Shown here piece after piece: positions 1-5,691 of a stretch of DNA of 5,691 bases. The stretch spans positions 1-5,691 of the forward strand of contig CAMWGM010000115.1 in NCBI GenBank assembly GCA_947173755.1. The letters run 5' to 3'. The number at the start of each line of letters is the position of its first letter. The stretch's first letter is position 1. The position numbers and the translations under genes are program-made. The stretch is from an uncultured Muribaculaceae bacterium (lineage in GTDB: Bacteria; Bacteroidota; Bacteroidia; Bacteroidales; Muribaculaceae). Below the pieces are notes generated by a model. That model did no database searches. It worked only from the letters and a program-made list of their open reading frames with translations, and was not told where the DNA came from.

Positions 1-923
1 TAGTGGGGAGCAGCGACTTTGAGTTCATACGTCTACGAGGAGATATAGCCGGATCGATTGCATCGGGTCATTTCAGGGATGCAAACAGAGAATTGAAAGA
101 ATTACGGATGGCCCAGCGCCTCTCGGGAGGAAACGGACTGCCCTCGGATTTCACCTTGCGGTCGGAGATGATATATAACGATATCTTCTACCCTCTGGCG
201 GCAGCGGCGGTAGCCTTCTGCGCGGGGATGGCAGGAATATTTCGCCGGCGAAAAACAGCCTACGCGGCCGGGTGTGCAGTGTTCGCTTATCTGACACTGA
301 TTATTATTCTCCGATGGATCGCGGGAGGACATGTTCCGCTGTCTACCGGGTTTGAGACCATGCTTATCATAGCATGGCTCGGTGTGACGGTTGCGACCAC
401 CGCGGGCTTCAGACTTCCGGCATTACTGCCGACAGGTCTTCTCCTATGCGGCGCAGCACTAATCGTGGCGATGATCGGTTCGCGCAATCCTTCGGTCAGT
501 CCACTGCTTCCGGTACTTTCATCGAGACTGCTTTCACTCCATGTGATGCTGGTGCTGACCGCTTACGCTCTTTTCGCGATAATTGCACTAAACAGCATCT
601 GCGCACTCGCAGGGCGCGGGAAGACCGATGTATCCAGGTTTCTGCTTTATCCGGCCGTCTTGTTTCTGGCCGCAGGAATATTCGTGGGTGCGATCTGGGC
701 AGACCGTTCCTGGGGACGATATTGGGGATGGGATCCGAAAGAGACGTGGGCACTGATCACCTTATTTATCTATGCTTTCCCACTGCACGAGAAGAGTCTG
801 CACATATTTGCGCGCGACCGCAATCTGAACGTTTATCTTATCGTTGCCTTCCTGTCAGTATTAATGACATATTTCGGTGTCAATTATCTGCTCGAAGGAC
901 TGCACAGTTATGGCACTCAATAA
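1..923 (+). CDS. ccsA: Cytochrome c biogenesis protein CcsA (or CcsA half of a CcsBA fusion), 5' partial
   Basis: Inner-membrane heme handling and heme-cytochrome c ligation protein of the system II (Ccs) pathway, which delivers heme for attachment to CxxCH apocytochromes outside the membrane. Counting from the GTG at position 3, the visible part has 306 residues. Residues 237-253 form the tryptophan-rich WWD motif WGRYWGWDPKETWALIT. Candidate heme-ligand histidines of the family are H180 (SLHVML) and H262 (PLHEKS); H110 lies in the conserved GHVPLS stretch. The C-terminus FGVNYLLEGLHSYG is typical of the family. About eight membrane helices can be drawn between residues 59 and 293. The frame is open at the left edge, because the split codon NTA cannot be a stop, so the GTG is probably not the true start. 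Residues 1-57 are hydrophilic and helix-like, resembling the linker before the CcsA part in ResB/CcsA fusions. Family call is secure; fusion status is inferred. Confidence 0.93.
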   Translation, partial: VGSSDFEFIRLRGDIAGSIASGHFRDANRELKELRMAQRLSGGNGLPSDFTLRSEMIYNDIFYPLAAAAVAFCAGMAGIFRRRKTAYAAGCAVFAYLTLIIILRWIAGGHVPLSTGFETMLIIAWLGVTVATTAGFRLPALLPTGLLLCGAALIVAMIGSRNPSVSPLLPVLSSRLLSLHVMLVLTAYALFAIIALNSICALAGRGKTDVSRFLLYPAVLFLAAGIFVGAIWADRSWGRYWGWDPKETWALITLFIYAFPLHEKSLHIFARDRNLNVYLIVAFLSVLMTYFGVNYLLEGLHSYGTQ

Positions 924-930
924 GACCAAG

Positions 931-957
931 AAATTATAGAATATGATTATAATTTTT
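931..957 (+). terminator. A/T-rich inverted repeat, possible terminator between convergent genes
   Basis: AAATTATA (931-938) and TATAATTT (948-955) are perfect 8-base complements around a 9-base loop, followed by further T residues up to 957. A stem with only A-T pairs is weak, so termination efficiency is uncertain. The T-rich side suits transcripts from the cytochrome c gene, which ends 8 bases upstream. The right end overlaps the stop codon of the convergent regulator gene. On the minus strand no U-tract follows the stem, so two-way function is less likely. Confidence 0.4.
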
Positions 958-1375
958 ATTCAGCACATCGCGGACAAATTCCCTTCAACATGAAATTTAT
1001 TGATTTCATCTCATAACCTTCCGGTAGGGAAATTTTCGGCATCTCTATATCCGGTAAACACTCCACGACTCCACATTTTTCACAATAGAAGTGGGCGTGC
1101 TGATCGGCTACGGAATGGTGCTCAGAGCCGTGGCAGAGTTCATACTTTACGGAACGGCTGCCATCTTCGATCATGTGCAGGATGTCTTTCCCGGAAAAAA
1201 GTTCGAGCGTCCGAAAAATACTTGCTTTATCCATGGGATACAGGATTGTTTCCAGATCAGCGAGACTCACCGGATGAGAACATTTCTCGAGTTCCCGGAA
1301 GACACTTATTCTGTTGGCCGTGGGAGCGATACCTTTTCGGGAAAGTAGCTTTTCAATTTCATTGGTGTTCATCAT
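956..1375 (-). CDS. Fur-family transcriptional regulator (Fur/Zur/PerR type; metal not assigned)
   Basis: Metal-dependent DNA-binding repressor of the Fur superfamily, 139 residues, normal length for the family. The N-terminal winged-helix domain spans about residues 5-80; the recognition helix lies near DKASIFRTLELF (49-60), where most relatives have T-V-Y-R. The C-terminal dimerisation and metal-sensing part carries two structural zinc pairs, C98-x-x-C101 (CEKC) and C134-x-x-C137 (CPRC), plus a His/Asp cluster at 86-95 (HHSVADQHAH) able to hold a regulatory metal. The start is taken at the first of two adjacent ATG codons (1375; 1372 is equally possible). The open frame continues upstream to 1747, but that would run through the divergent promoters and into the adaptor gene, and the family alignment begins here. 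It lies divergent from a metal efflux operon, which suggests zinc or another divalent metal as signal; Fur-type iron or PerR-type sensing cannot be excluded. Confidence 0.92.
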   Translation of the reverse strand: MMNTNEIEKLLSRKGIAPTANRISVFRELEKCSHPVSLADLETILYPMDKASIFRTLELFSGKDILHMIEDGSRSVKYELCHGSEHHSVADQHAHFYCEKCGVVECLPDIEMPKISLPEGYEMKSINFMLKGICPRCAE

Positions 1376-1387
1376 CGGAATTTTGCG

Positions 1388-1395
1388 CAAAGTTA
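1388..1395 (-). promoter_or_regulatory. Candidate -7 box of the regulator gene promoter
   Basis: Read on the minus strand this is TAACTTTG, an exact match to the Bacteroidota -7 consensus TAnnTTTG. No TTTG is found 19-21 bases upstream, so the -33 element is absent or degenerate. With a start site about 5-7 bases beyond the box, the leader before the ATG at 1375 would be only about 7 bases. Supported by motif and position only. Confidence 0.45.
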
Positions 1396-1405
1396 GCGGA
1401 ATTAT

Positions 1406-1417
1406 CCGGATTTCCGG
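1406..1417. repeat. Inverted repeat CCGGA-TT-TCCGG upstream of the regulator -7 box
   Basis: Perfect 5-base arms with a 2-base spacer, lying 11 bases from the minus-strand -7 box, between the -7 and -33 positions. A further CGGA at 1397-1400 adds another half-like copy. It could be an autoregulatory operator, but short GC-rich palindromes of this size arise by chance. Confidence 0.3.
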
Positions 1418-1421
1418 CATA

Positions 1422-1433
1422 AAACGTCCGTTT
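1422..1433. repeat. Inverted repeat AAACG-TC-CGTTT in the divergent region
   Basis: Perfect 5-base arms with a 2-base spacer, 5 bases from the previous inverted repeat. It lies upstream of the minus-strand -7 box, near or just beyond where a -33 element would be. No known motif is recognised; it is listed as a possible protein-binding site. Confidence 0.25.
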
Positions 1434-1452
1434 ATCGATCCCGCCGGATTTT

Positions 1453-1467
1453 TGCAACCCGGTTGCA
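1453..1467. promoter_or_regulatory. 7-1-7 palindrome, putative Fur-family operator
   Basis: TGCAACC-C-GGTTGCA is a perfect inverted repeat with 7-base arms around one central base, the same geometry as classical Fur, PerR and Zur boxes. It covers the place where the -33 element of the plus-strand -7 box at 1480-1487 should be (19-21 bases upstream), so a bound repressor would block polymerase. It lies 58 bases upstream of the minus-strand -7 box of the regulator gene. Geometry and position are seen; binding by the neighbouring regulator is inferred. Confidence 0.5.
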
Positions 1468-1479
1468 GAGCAAAGAATG

Positions 1480-1487
1480 TAACTTTG
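1480..1487 (+). promoter_or_regulatory. Candidate upstream -7 box for the efflux operon
   Basis: TAACTTTG matches the Bacteroidota -7 consensus TAnnTTTG exactly. The nearest TTTG (1451-1454) is 25 bases upstream, longer than the usual 19-21, and overlaps the left arm of the 7-1-7 palindrome. Transcription from here would give a leader of about 185 bases before the adaptor start and would include the Cys-rich open frame at 1524. Confidence 0.45.
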
Positions 1488-1588
1488 CAGAAAACTGAAC
1501 GAAAACAAAACCAATTTGCGAACATGAACGAAGTTGATCGTATCGGTGATGATCGCCGGAAAGAAACCCCTGTTATCGGTGAGGCCGG

Positions 1589-1603
1589 CAGCGGTTGCCG
1601 CTG
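1589..1603. repeat. Small GC-rich hairpin CAGCGG-TTG-CCGCTG
   Basis: Perfect 6-base stem with a 3-base loop, lying in the leader that would be made from the upstream promoter. The stem overlaps the first cysteine codons of the short open frame. No U-tract follows, so it is not a complete intrinsic terminator. It could influence leader structure or be chance. Confidence 0.3.
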
Positions 1604-1621
1604 TTGTTGTAATAAATACAA

Positions 1622-1653
1622 TTTGCACACCACAGGTTTTTTGAGTATTTTTG
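1622..1653 (+). promoter_or_regulatory. Bacteroidota-type promoter of the efflux operon (-33 and -7)
   Basis: TTTG (1622-1625) is followed after exactly 20 bases by TATTTTTG (1646-1653). This fits the Bacteroides primary sigma factor pattern of a -33 TTTG and a -7 TAnnTTTG spaced 19-21 bases. Transcription would start near 1658-1660, giving a leader of about 20 bases before the ATG at 1680. It is the best promoter in the window and supports the chosen adaptor start. Confidence 0.7.
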
Positions 1654-1679
1654 CAGAGAAAATTTCAACCTTCCCACCG

Positions 1680-2870
1680 ATGAAAAGACTACTCCCTTCC
1701 GCAATAGTTTCAATTGTCGCACTCCTGACATGGGGATGCGGACACAATAATGAACACGAGCATCATTCTGAGGCCGAGGAATCGGAGATGCATGACGGAC
1801 ATGAGCATGAGCATGAACATGAAGGGGAGGATGCCGAAGAAGGAGATCACGATCATGACTCCGACGAAATCGTGCTTTCGCCGGAAGATGCTGAGAGATT
1901 CGGTGTAGGGGTCGAGGCAGCGGTCGTCGCTCCATTTAACAATGTGGTAAGAACCGGAGGCGATGTCACTGCGTCGGCATCTGACGTTTCGATGATATCC
2001 GCGCCGACATCGGGCCGGCTGCAACTCAATGCGGGAATAAGCGTAGGCTCGAAGATAGCCGGGGGTCAGACAATCGGACGGATATCAGCAACCGGTGTTA
2101 GTGGGGGCGATGTCAATGCAGCCGCGAAGGCTACGCTCGACGCAGCCAAACGTGAACTTGACCGTGTGAAACCTCTTCTGGAGGATGGTCTCGTAACCCG
2201 AAAGGATTATTATGAGGCGCTCTCAGCATATGAGGCGGCAAAGGCGGCTTACAGTCCTGCAGCGGCATCAGGAATAGTGAAAGCCACGAAGGGAGGGGTG
2301 ATCAACGAACTCGCGGCGACCGACGGACAGATCGTAACACAGGGCGAGACGATAGCGATCGTCGGCGGGGAAGGGTCACTGACACTCCGCGCACTTCTCC
2401 CGTCGTCAGAAGCATCATTTCTTCCGCAGATCACCAACGCAGTCATTTCGCTGCCCGACGGAAGCATTCTTGACCTCGCGGACGCAGGTGGGAAACTGAT
2501 GTCCAAATCCGCGGCGGGAGCATCGGCAACACCGGGATATGTTCCGGTCTATTTCACTTTCAACAATTCCGGCAATATGATAACTCCCGGCAATGCAGTC
2601 GAGGTCTGGCTCTACGGAGCGGCCGATGGATCAGCCATCTCAGTGCCTGACGAAGCCGTAACTGAGCAAATGGGTCAGCACTTCGTCTATGTGAAAGTGG
2701 ATGACCATGGCTACCGCAAGACCCCCGTCACGCTGGGTCGCGGGAACGGAAGAAGATATGAGATTGTCAGCGGAATCGCTGAAGGCGACTCAATCGTAAC
2801 CCGCGGAACGACGTTCGTAAGACTTGCCGAGACGAAAGGTGCCGTTCCCGAAGGACACCATCACCATTAA
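1680..2870 (+). CDS. Efflux RND transporter periplasmic adaptor subunit (CusB/CzcB family lipoprotein), His-rich
   Basis: Membrane-fusion protein linking an inner-membrane RND metal pump to an outer-membrane channel; 396 residues. Residues 1-20 are a lipoprotein signal with lipobox LTWGC, so C20 is the predicted lipidated residue, which fixes the start at 1680 despite an in-frame ATG at 1524. Residues 22-59 are packed with His, Glu and Asp, including four tandem His-Glu pairs at 41-48, a likely metal-binding segment. Next come the first lipoyl-type half (about 104-136), a short helical hairpin (about 146-191), the second lipoyl half (about 199-231), a beta-barrel (about 233-315) and a membrane-proximal domain (about 319-385). 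The protein ends in GHHHH, probably a second metal-contact site. The permease starts 15 bases downstream, so the two are co-transcribed. Metal export is well supported; the exact metal (zinc, cobalt, cadmium, nickel, copper or silver) is not. Confidence 0.93.
   Translation: MKRLLPSAIVSIVALLTWGCGHNNEHEHHSEAEESEMHDGHEHEHEHEGEDAEEGDHDHDSDEIVLSPEDAERFGVGVEAAVVAPFNNVVRTGGDVTASASDVSMISAPTSGRLQLNAGISVGSKIAGGQTIGRISATGVSGGDVNAAAKATLDAAKRELDRVKPLLEDGLVTRKDYYEALSAYEAAKAAYSPAAASGIVKATKGGVINELAATDGQIVTQGETIAIVGGEGSLTLRALLPSSEASFLPQITNAVISLPDGSILDLADAGGKLMSKSAAGASATPGYVPVYFTFNNSGNMITPGNAVEVWLYGAADGSAISVPDEAVTEQMGQHFVYVKVDDHGYRKTPVTLGRGNGRRYEIVSGIAEGDSIVTRGTTFVRLAETKGAVPEGHHHH
1800..1823 (+). repeat. Four tandem CATGAR hexamers coding His-Glu pairs
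   Basis: Four consecutive copies of CATGAG or CATGAA encode alternating His and Glu in the adaptor's metal-binding N-terminus. Copies in tandem at the DNA level can change number by slippage, always in frame, so the length of the segment may vary between strains. Confidence 0.6.
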
Positions 2871-2885
2871 TCCTGAAGATGCCTT

Positions 2886-5691
2886 ATGCTTAACAGGATT
2901 ATCAAAGCGTCGCTCGACAACCGTATTGCGGTAGTAATAATCACTGCACTCATTCTGATCTACGGTATGACGGTCCTGATGAAGACCGATGTCGATATAT
3001 TTCCCGATCTTAATGCCCCGACTGTAACCATCATGACCGAGGCTCCCGGCATGGCGCCTGAGGAGGTGGAGAAACTCGTGACTTATCCGATAGAAACCGC
3101 CGTAAACGGCTCGACCGGCGTCCGTCGTGTGCGTTCGTCATCAGACACAGGATTTTCGGTGGTCCAGGTAGAGTTTGACTGGGACACTGATGTATATGCA
3201 GCCCGACAGACTGTCTCGGAGAAACTTGCTACTTTGAGCGGCTCTTTTCCGGTCGGAGTAGGAGAGCCTACCCTCGGACCGCAATCGTCGATCCTCGGCG
3301 AGATGTATATAATCGGTCTGACGGCTGACACGATCACCGATCTCAACGAACTACGTACGATTGCCGACCGCACTCTCCGGCCGATGCTGCTTTCGCTCCG
3401 GGGTGTCTCTTCGGTGAGCGTGATCGGAGGAGATGTCAAGGAATGGCGCATCAATCTTCGTCCCGAGAAAATGACACTTCACGGAGTTACGCTCAATCAG
3501 GTGCGCGAGGCGATAGACGGAATGAACCGTAACGTCTCCGGAGGCGTATTGTATGAATTCGGAAACGAGTATCTTGTGAAGTCATCTCTCTCAACTTCAG
3601 ATATCGATGCCATGAAGAAGGCAGTCGTGGTCAGTGAACCCGGCCGACTCGTGACACTCGCCGACGTTGCCACTGTGGAAATCGGAGCCGAAGAACCCCG
3701 CCTCGGACTGGCATCGCTCGACACGAAACCGGCGGTCCTGCTCACCGTCACCAAACAGCCGAAGGCTTCCACTATTCATCTGACCGAGGAAATTGATGAG
3801 GCACTGAAAAGCGTGAAGACTTCACTTCCGGCGGATGTCAGCATCTCGACAGATATTTTCCGACAGGCTGACTTCATCGACCGCTCGATCAGCAATCTTC
3901 AGGAGTCGCTGTTCGTCGGTGCCATCTTCGTGATCGTGGTGCTGTTCTTCTTCCTGATGAACCTGCGCACCACCCTCATCTCGCTGGTCGCCCTCCCGCT
4001 CAGCATAATCGTCACCGTCATCGTGCTCCATCTGCTCGGACTCACCATCAACACCATGAGTCTCGGCGGCATCGCGATCGCGATAGGCTCGCTGGTCGAC
4101 GATGCGATCGTGGATGTCGAAAACGTCCACAAACGATTGCGCAGACAGCATCCCGAGACAAGACCGGTACTGCTCGACGTGATCTTCCACGCGTCAGCCG
4201 AAGTCAGAATGCCGATCTTCAATTCATCGCTCATCATCATGGCTTCATTCCTTCCGCTCTTCTTCCTCGACGGAATGGAGGGGCGCCTGCTGCGTCCGCT
4301 CGGAATCGCCTTCATCGTATCGCTTGTCGCTTCGACTATCGTTGCACTGACAGTGACTCCCGTTCTCTGTTCTTTCCTGCTCGGATCGAAGAAGGCTATG
4401 AAATCGCTGTCGCGGGAACCGAAGTTTGTGGTATGGCTGCGAGGTCACTACGAGACTTCGCTCAAGAGTGCGCTCGCACGGCCCAAGATAGTACTTTCGC
4501 TGACAGGAGCACTCTTTCTAGTGGCATTCGGGCTCTTCTTTACGTTGGGCCGGAGTTTCCTACCGCCGTTCAATGAAGGTTCGTTCACCGTCAATGTCAG
4601 CGCACTTCCGGGACTTGCGCTCGAAGAAAGCGACCGTCTCGGACGCGAGGCGGAGAAAATTCTGCTCTCGATGCCGGAGATTCATACCGTGGCGCGCAAG
4701 ACAGGACGTGCCGAACTCGACGAGCACTCATTCGGGGTGAACGTCAGTGAAATCGAGGCTCCATACACCCTTTCGGGCCGGTCACGCGAAGAACTTCTGA
4801 AGGATCTCCGTCACAAACTGAGCCATCTGCCGGGTGTGAATATCGAGATAGGTCAACCGGTTTCACACCGAATCGACGCGATGCTTTCAGGCACGGAGGC
4901 GCAAATAGCCGTCAAACTTTTCGGTGACGACCTCCCGACACTCTACCGTATCGGCAACATGGTCAAAAAGGAGATGGGCGAAGTTGCCGGCATCACCGAT
5001 CTCAATATCGAACAGCAGGTGGAGCGCCCGCAACTCGACATACGTCCGCGTCGCGACATGCTTGCGTTTTATGGTGTCACGCTCAACGAATTTGCCGATT
5101 TCGTAACAGTTGCGCTCGGAGGCGAAGTGGTGTCGCAGGTATATGAGAAGGGGTTTCCCTACAACCTGCGTCTGAAAATGGCTCCTGATGCTCGGGAATC
5201 GCGCGAGGCGATAGCCAATCTTCCCATCGATACCCCCCGAGGTAAAGTGCCTCTCTCGCAAGTAGCGGATATCAAGGTCACAACCGGACCCAACACCATA
5301 AACCGCGAGGATGTCAGCCGACGCATAGTAATTTCGGCCAATGTCGAAGGTCATGACCTGCGAGGGGCAGTCGAGCAGATTCAGGAGAAGGTCGCCAAGT
5401 CAATCACTCTTCCCGAGGGCTACCGCATCACCTACGGAGGTCAGTTTGAAAGCGAGGATTCGGCATCACGCCGGTTGATGCTGGTGTCGGGGATAGCACT
5501 TGTGATCATTATCCTGCTTCTTTACAGCCAGTATCGGTCGTGGAGCCAGAGTCTCGTCATTATGGTCAATATGCCTCTCGCACTGATCGGAGGTGTGATA
5601 ATCCTCGTCATCACGTCAGGCAACATGAATATTCCCGCAATAATCGGCTTCATTTCGCTGATGGGAATAGCGACGCGCAACGGTATGCTTC
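2886..5691 (+). CDS. Heavy-metal efflux RND permease (CusA/CzcA family), 3' partial
   Basis: Inner-membrane proton-driven pump that moves metal ions into the RND conduit. The ATG at 2886 opens 935 uninterrupted codons to the right edge; family members have about 1020-1050 residues, so roughly the last 100, with the final helices, are missing. The ATG at 2879 meets a stop after four codons and is rejected. Helix 1 is at about 14-31, followed by the porter-domain opening D37-IFPDLNAP. Helices 2-4 lie at about 341-413; helix 4 holds SLVDDAIVDVENVHK with D405, D406, D410 and E412. Helices 5-6 lie at about 444-498 and helix 7 at 535-554, and the window ends in the helix with GFISLMGIATRNGML. Positions matching the CusA methionine triad appear to be N570, V620 and A665, so a Cu/Ag site of that type is absent. 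The helix 4 pattern resembles the little-studied HME5 group. It follows the adaptor by 15 bases. Family certain, substrate open. Confidence 0.94.
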   Translation, partial: MLNRIIKASLDNRIAVVIITALILIYGMTVLMKTDVDIFPDLNAPTVTIMTEAPGMAPEEVEKLVTYPIETAVNGSTGVRRVRSSSDTGFSVVQVEFDWDTDVYAARQTVSEKLATLSGSFPVGVGEPTLGPQSSILGEMYIIGLTADTITDLNELRTIADRTLRPMLLSLRGVSSVSVIGGDVKEWRINLRPEKMTLHGVTLNQVREAIDGMNRNVSGGVLYEFGNEYLVKSSLSTSDIDAMKKAVVVSEPGRLVTLADVATVEIGAEEPRLGLASLDTKPAVLLTVTKQPKASTIHLTEEIDEALKSVKTSLPADVSISTDIFRQADFIDRSISNLQESLFVGAIFVIVVLFFFLMNLRTTLISLVALPLSIIVTVIVLHLLGLTINTMSLGGIAIAIGSLVDDAIVDVENVHKRLRRQHPETRPVLLDVIFHASAEVRMPIFNSSLIIMASFLPLFFLDGMEGRLLRPLGIAFIVSLVASTIVALTVTPVLCSFLLGSKKAMKSLSREPKFVVWLRGHYETSLKSALARPKIVLSLTGALFLVAFGLFFTLGRSFLPPFNEGSFTVNVSALPGLALEESDRLGREAEKILLSMPEIHTVARKTGRAELDEHSFGVNVSEIEAPYTLSGRSREELLKDLRHKLSHLPGVNIEIGQPVSHRIDAMLSGTEAQIAVKLFGDDLPTLYRIGNMVKKEMGEVAGITDLNIEQQVERPQLDIRPRRDMLAFYGVTLNEFADFVTVALGGEVVSQVYEKGFPYNLRLKMAPDARESREAIANLPIDTPRGKVPLSQVADIKVTTGPNTINREDVSRRIVISANVEGHDLRGAVEQIQEKVAKSITLPEGYRITYGGQFESEDSASRRLMLVSGIALVIIILLLYSQYRSWSQSLVIMVNMPLALIGGVIILVITSGNMNIPAIIGFISLMGIATRNGML

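Larger units (their letters stand above)
1524..1679 (+). other. Short open frame with a Cys-Arg-Cys-Cys-Cys cluster, in frame with the adaptor; possible leader peptide
   Basis: An ATG at 1524 opens 52 codons that run without a stop straight into the adaptor start at 1680. The encoded stretch is hydrophilic (begins MNEVDRIGDD) and carries GCRCCCNKY, with cysteines at residues 25, 27, 28 and 29. As an N-terminal extension of the adaptor it would bury the lipoprotein signal peptide, so that reading is unlikely. It may be non-coding leader, or part of a metal-responsive leader peptide; short Cys-containing leader peptides controlling metal genes are known in some proteobacteria. It lacks its own stop codon, which argues against a free peptide. 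I do not recognise a homologue. Confidence 0.2.

Noticed and set aside
374..946. 190-residue plus-strand open frame inside the cytochrome c gene
   Set aside because: It is an out-of-frame shadow of ccsA with no recognisable domain; the ccsA frame has strong family motifs over the same stretch.
1359..1628. 89-residue minus-strand open frame in the divergent region
   Set aside because: It crosses the promoters and the start of the regulator gene, and its composition resembles translated A/T-rich intergenic sequence.
1549..1644. 31-codon plus-strand frame beginning MIAGKKPLLS with a hydrophobic Ala/Val run
   Set aside because: The hydrophobic run comes from the repetitive GCxGTT-like sequence; there is no ribosome binding site or other support, though it cannot be excluded as a leader peptide.
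1314..1679. N-terminal extension of the adaptor to 518 residues
   Set aside because: It would overlap the divergent regulator gene and both promoters and place the lipoprotein signal peptide in the middle of the protein.
1376..1747. N-terminal extension of the Fur-family regulator to 263 residues
   Set aside because: The added residues do not look like a Fur domain, run across the promoter region and overlap the adaptor start; the domain begins at 1375.
3822..4315. Minus-strand open frames of 122 and 138 residues opposite the permease
   Set aside because: Antisense shadows with low-complexity Asp/Glu/His/Arg or Ser/Met/Ile content opposite conserved RND helices.
4887..5354. 155-residue minus-strand open frame opposite the permease
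   Set aside because: It is a shadow of the permease porter domain; no domain is recognised and codon periodicity fits the plus-strand gene.

Overview
The window looks like chromosomal DNA from a Bacteroidota member, most likely order Bacteroidales. The gene set fits: a CcsA-type system II cytochrome c maturation protein, a Bacteroidales-style Fur-family regulator and a heavy-metal RND pump. Translation starts lack strong Shine-Dalgarno sequences. At least one promoter matches the Bacteroides pattern TTTG-N19-21-TAnnTTTG. Base composition is moderate, around 50% GC by eye. The family within the order cannot be fixed from the sequence.

Layout. (1) Positions 1-923, plus strand: C-terminal part of a cytochrome c biogenesis protein (CcsA or the CcsA half of a CcsBA fusion); its 5' end lies outside the window. 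(2) Positions 931-957: a short convergent gap holding an A/T-rich inverted repeat that may be a terminator. (3) Positions 956-1375, minus strand: a Fur-family metalloregulator with two CxxC zinc motifs. (4) Positions 1376-1679: a 304-base divergent regulatory region with three candidate -7 boxes, one of which has a correctly spaced -33 element. It also holds a 7-1-7 palindrome of the size Fur-family proteins bind, two smaller inverted repeats, a hairpin, and a short open frame with a Cys-Arg-Cys-Cys-Cys cluster. (5) Positions 1680-2870, plus: a lipoprotein periplasmic adaptor (CusB/CzcB family) with a strongly His-rich N-terminus and a natural GHHHH tail. (6) Positions 2886-5691, plus: the inner-membrane RND permease (CusA/CzcA family), cut by the right edge after 935 codons.

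How the genes fit together. The adaptor and permease are separated by 15 bases and almost certainly form one operon exporting a metal ion; a TolC-like outer-membrane partner is not in the window and may lie downstream. The Fur-family regulator is transcribed away from them and is the obvious candidate to control the pump, perhaps through the palindrome covering the expected -33 region of the upstream plus-strand promoter. The permease has the DD...D.E transmembrane-helix-4 pattern of a poorly characterised heavy-metal RND subgroup and lacks the methionine triad of CusA, so copper/silver specificity should not be assumed. The cytochrome c gene is a separate convergent unit with no obvious functional link. 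I see no mobile elements, CRISPR arrays, tRNA or rRNA genes. No clearly new system is visible; the divergent regulatory region is the part most worth study.
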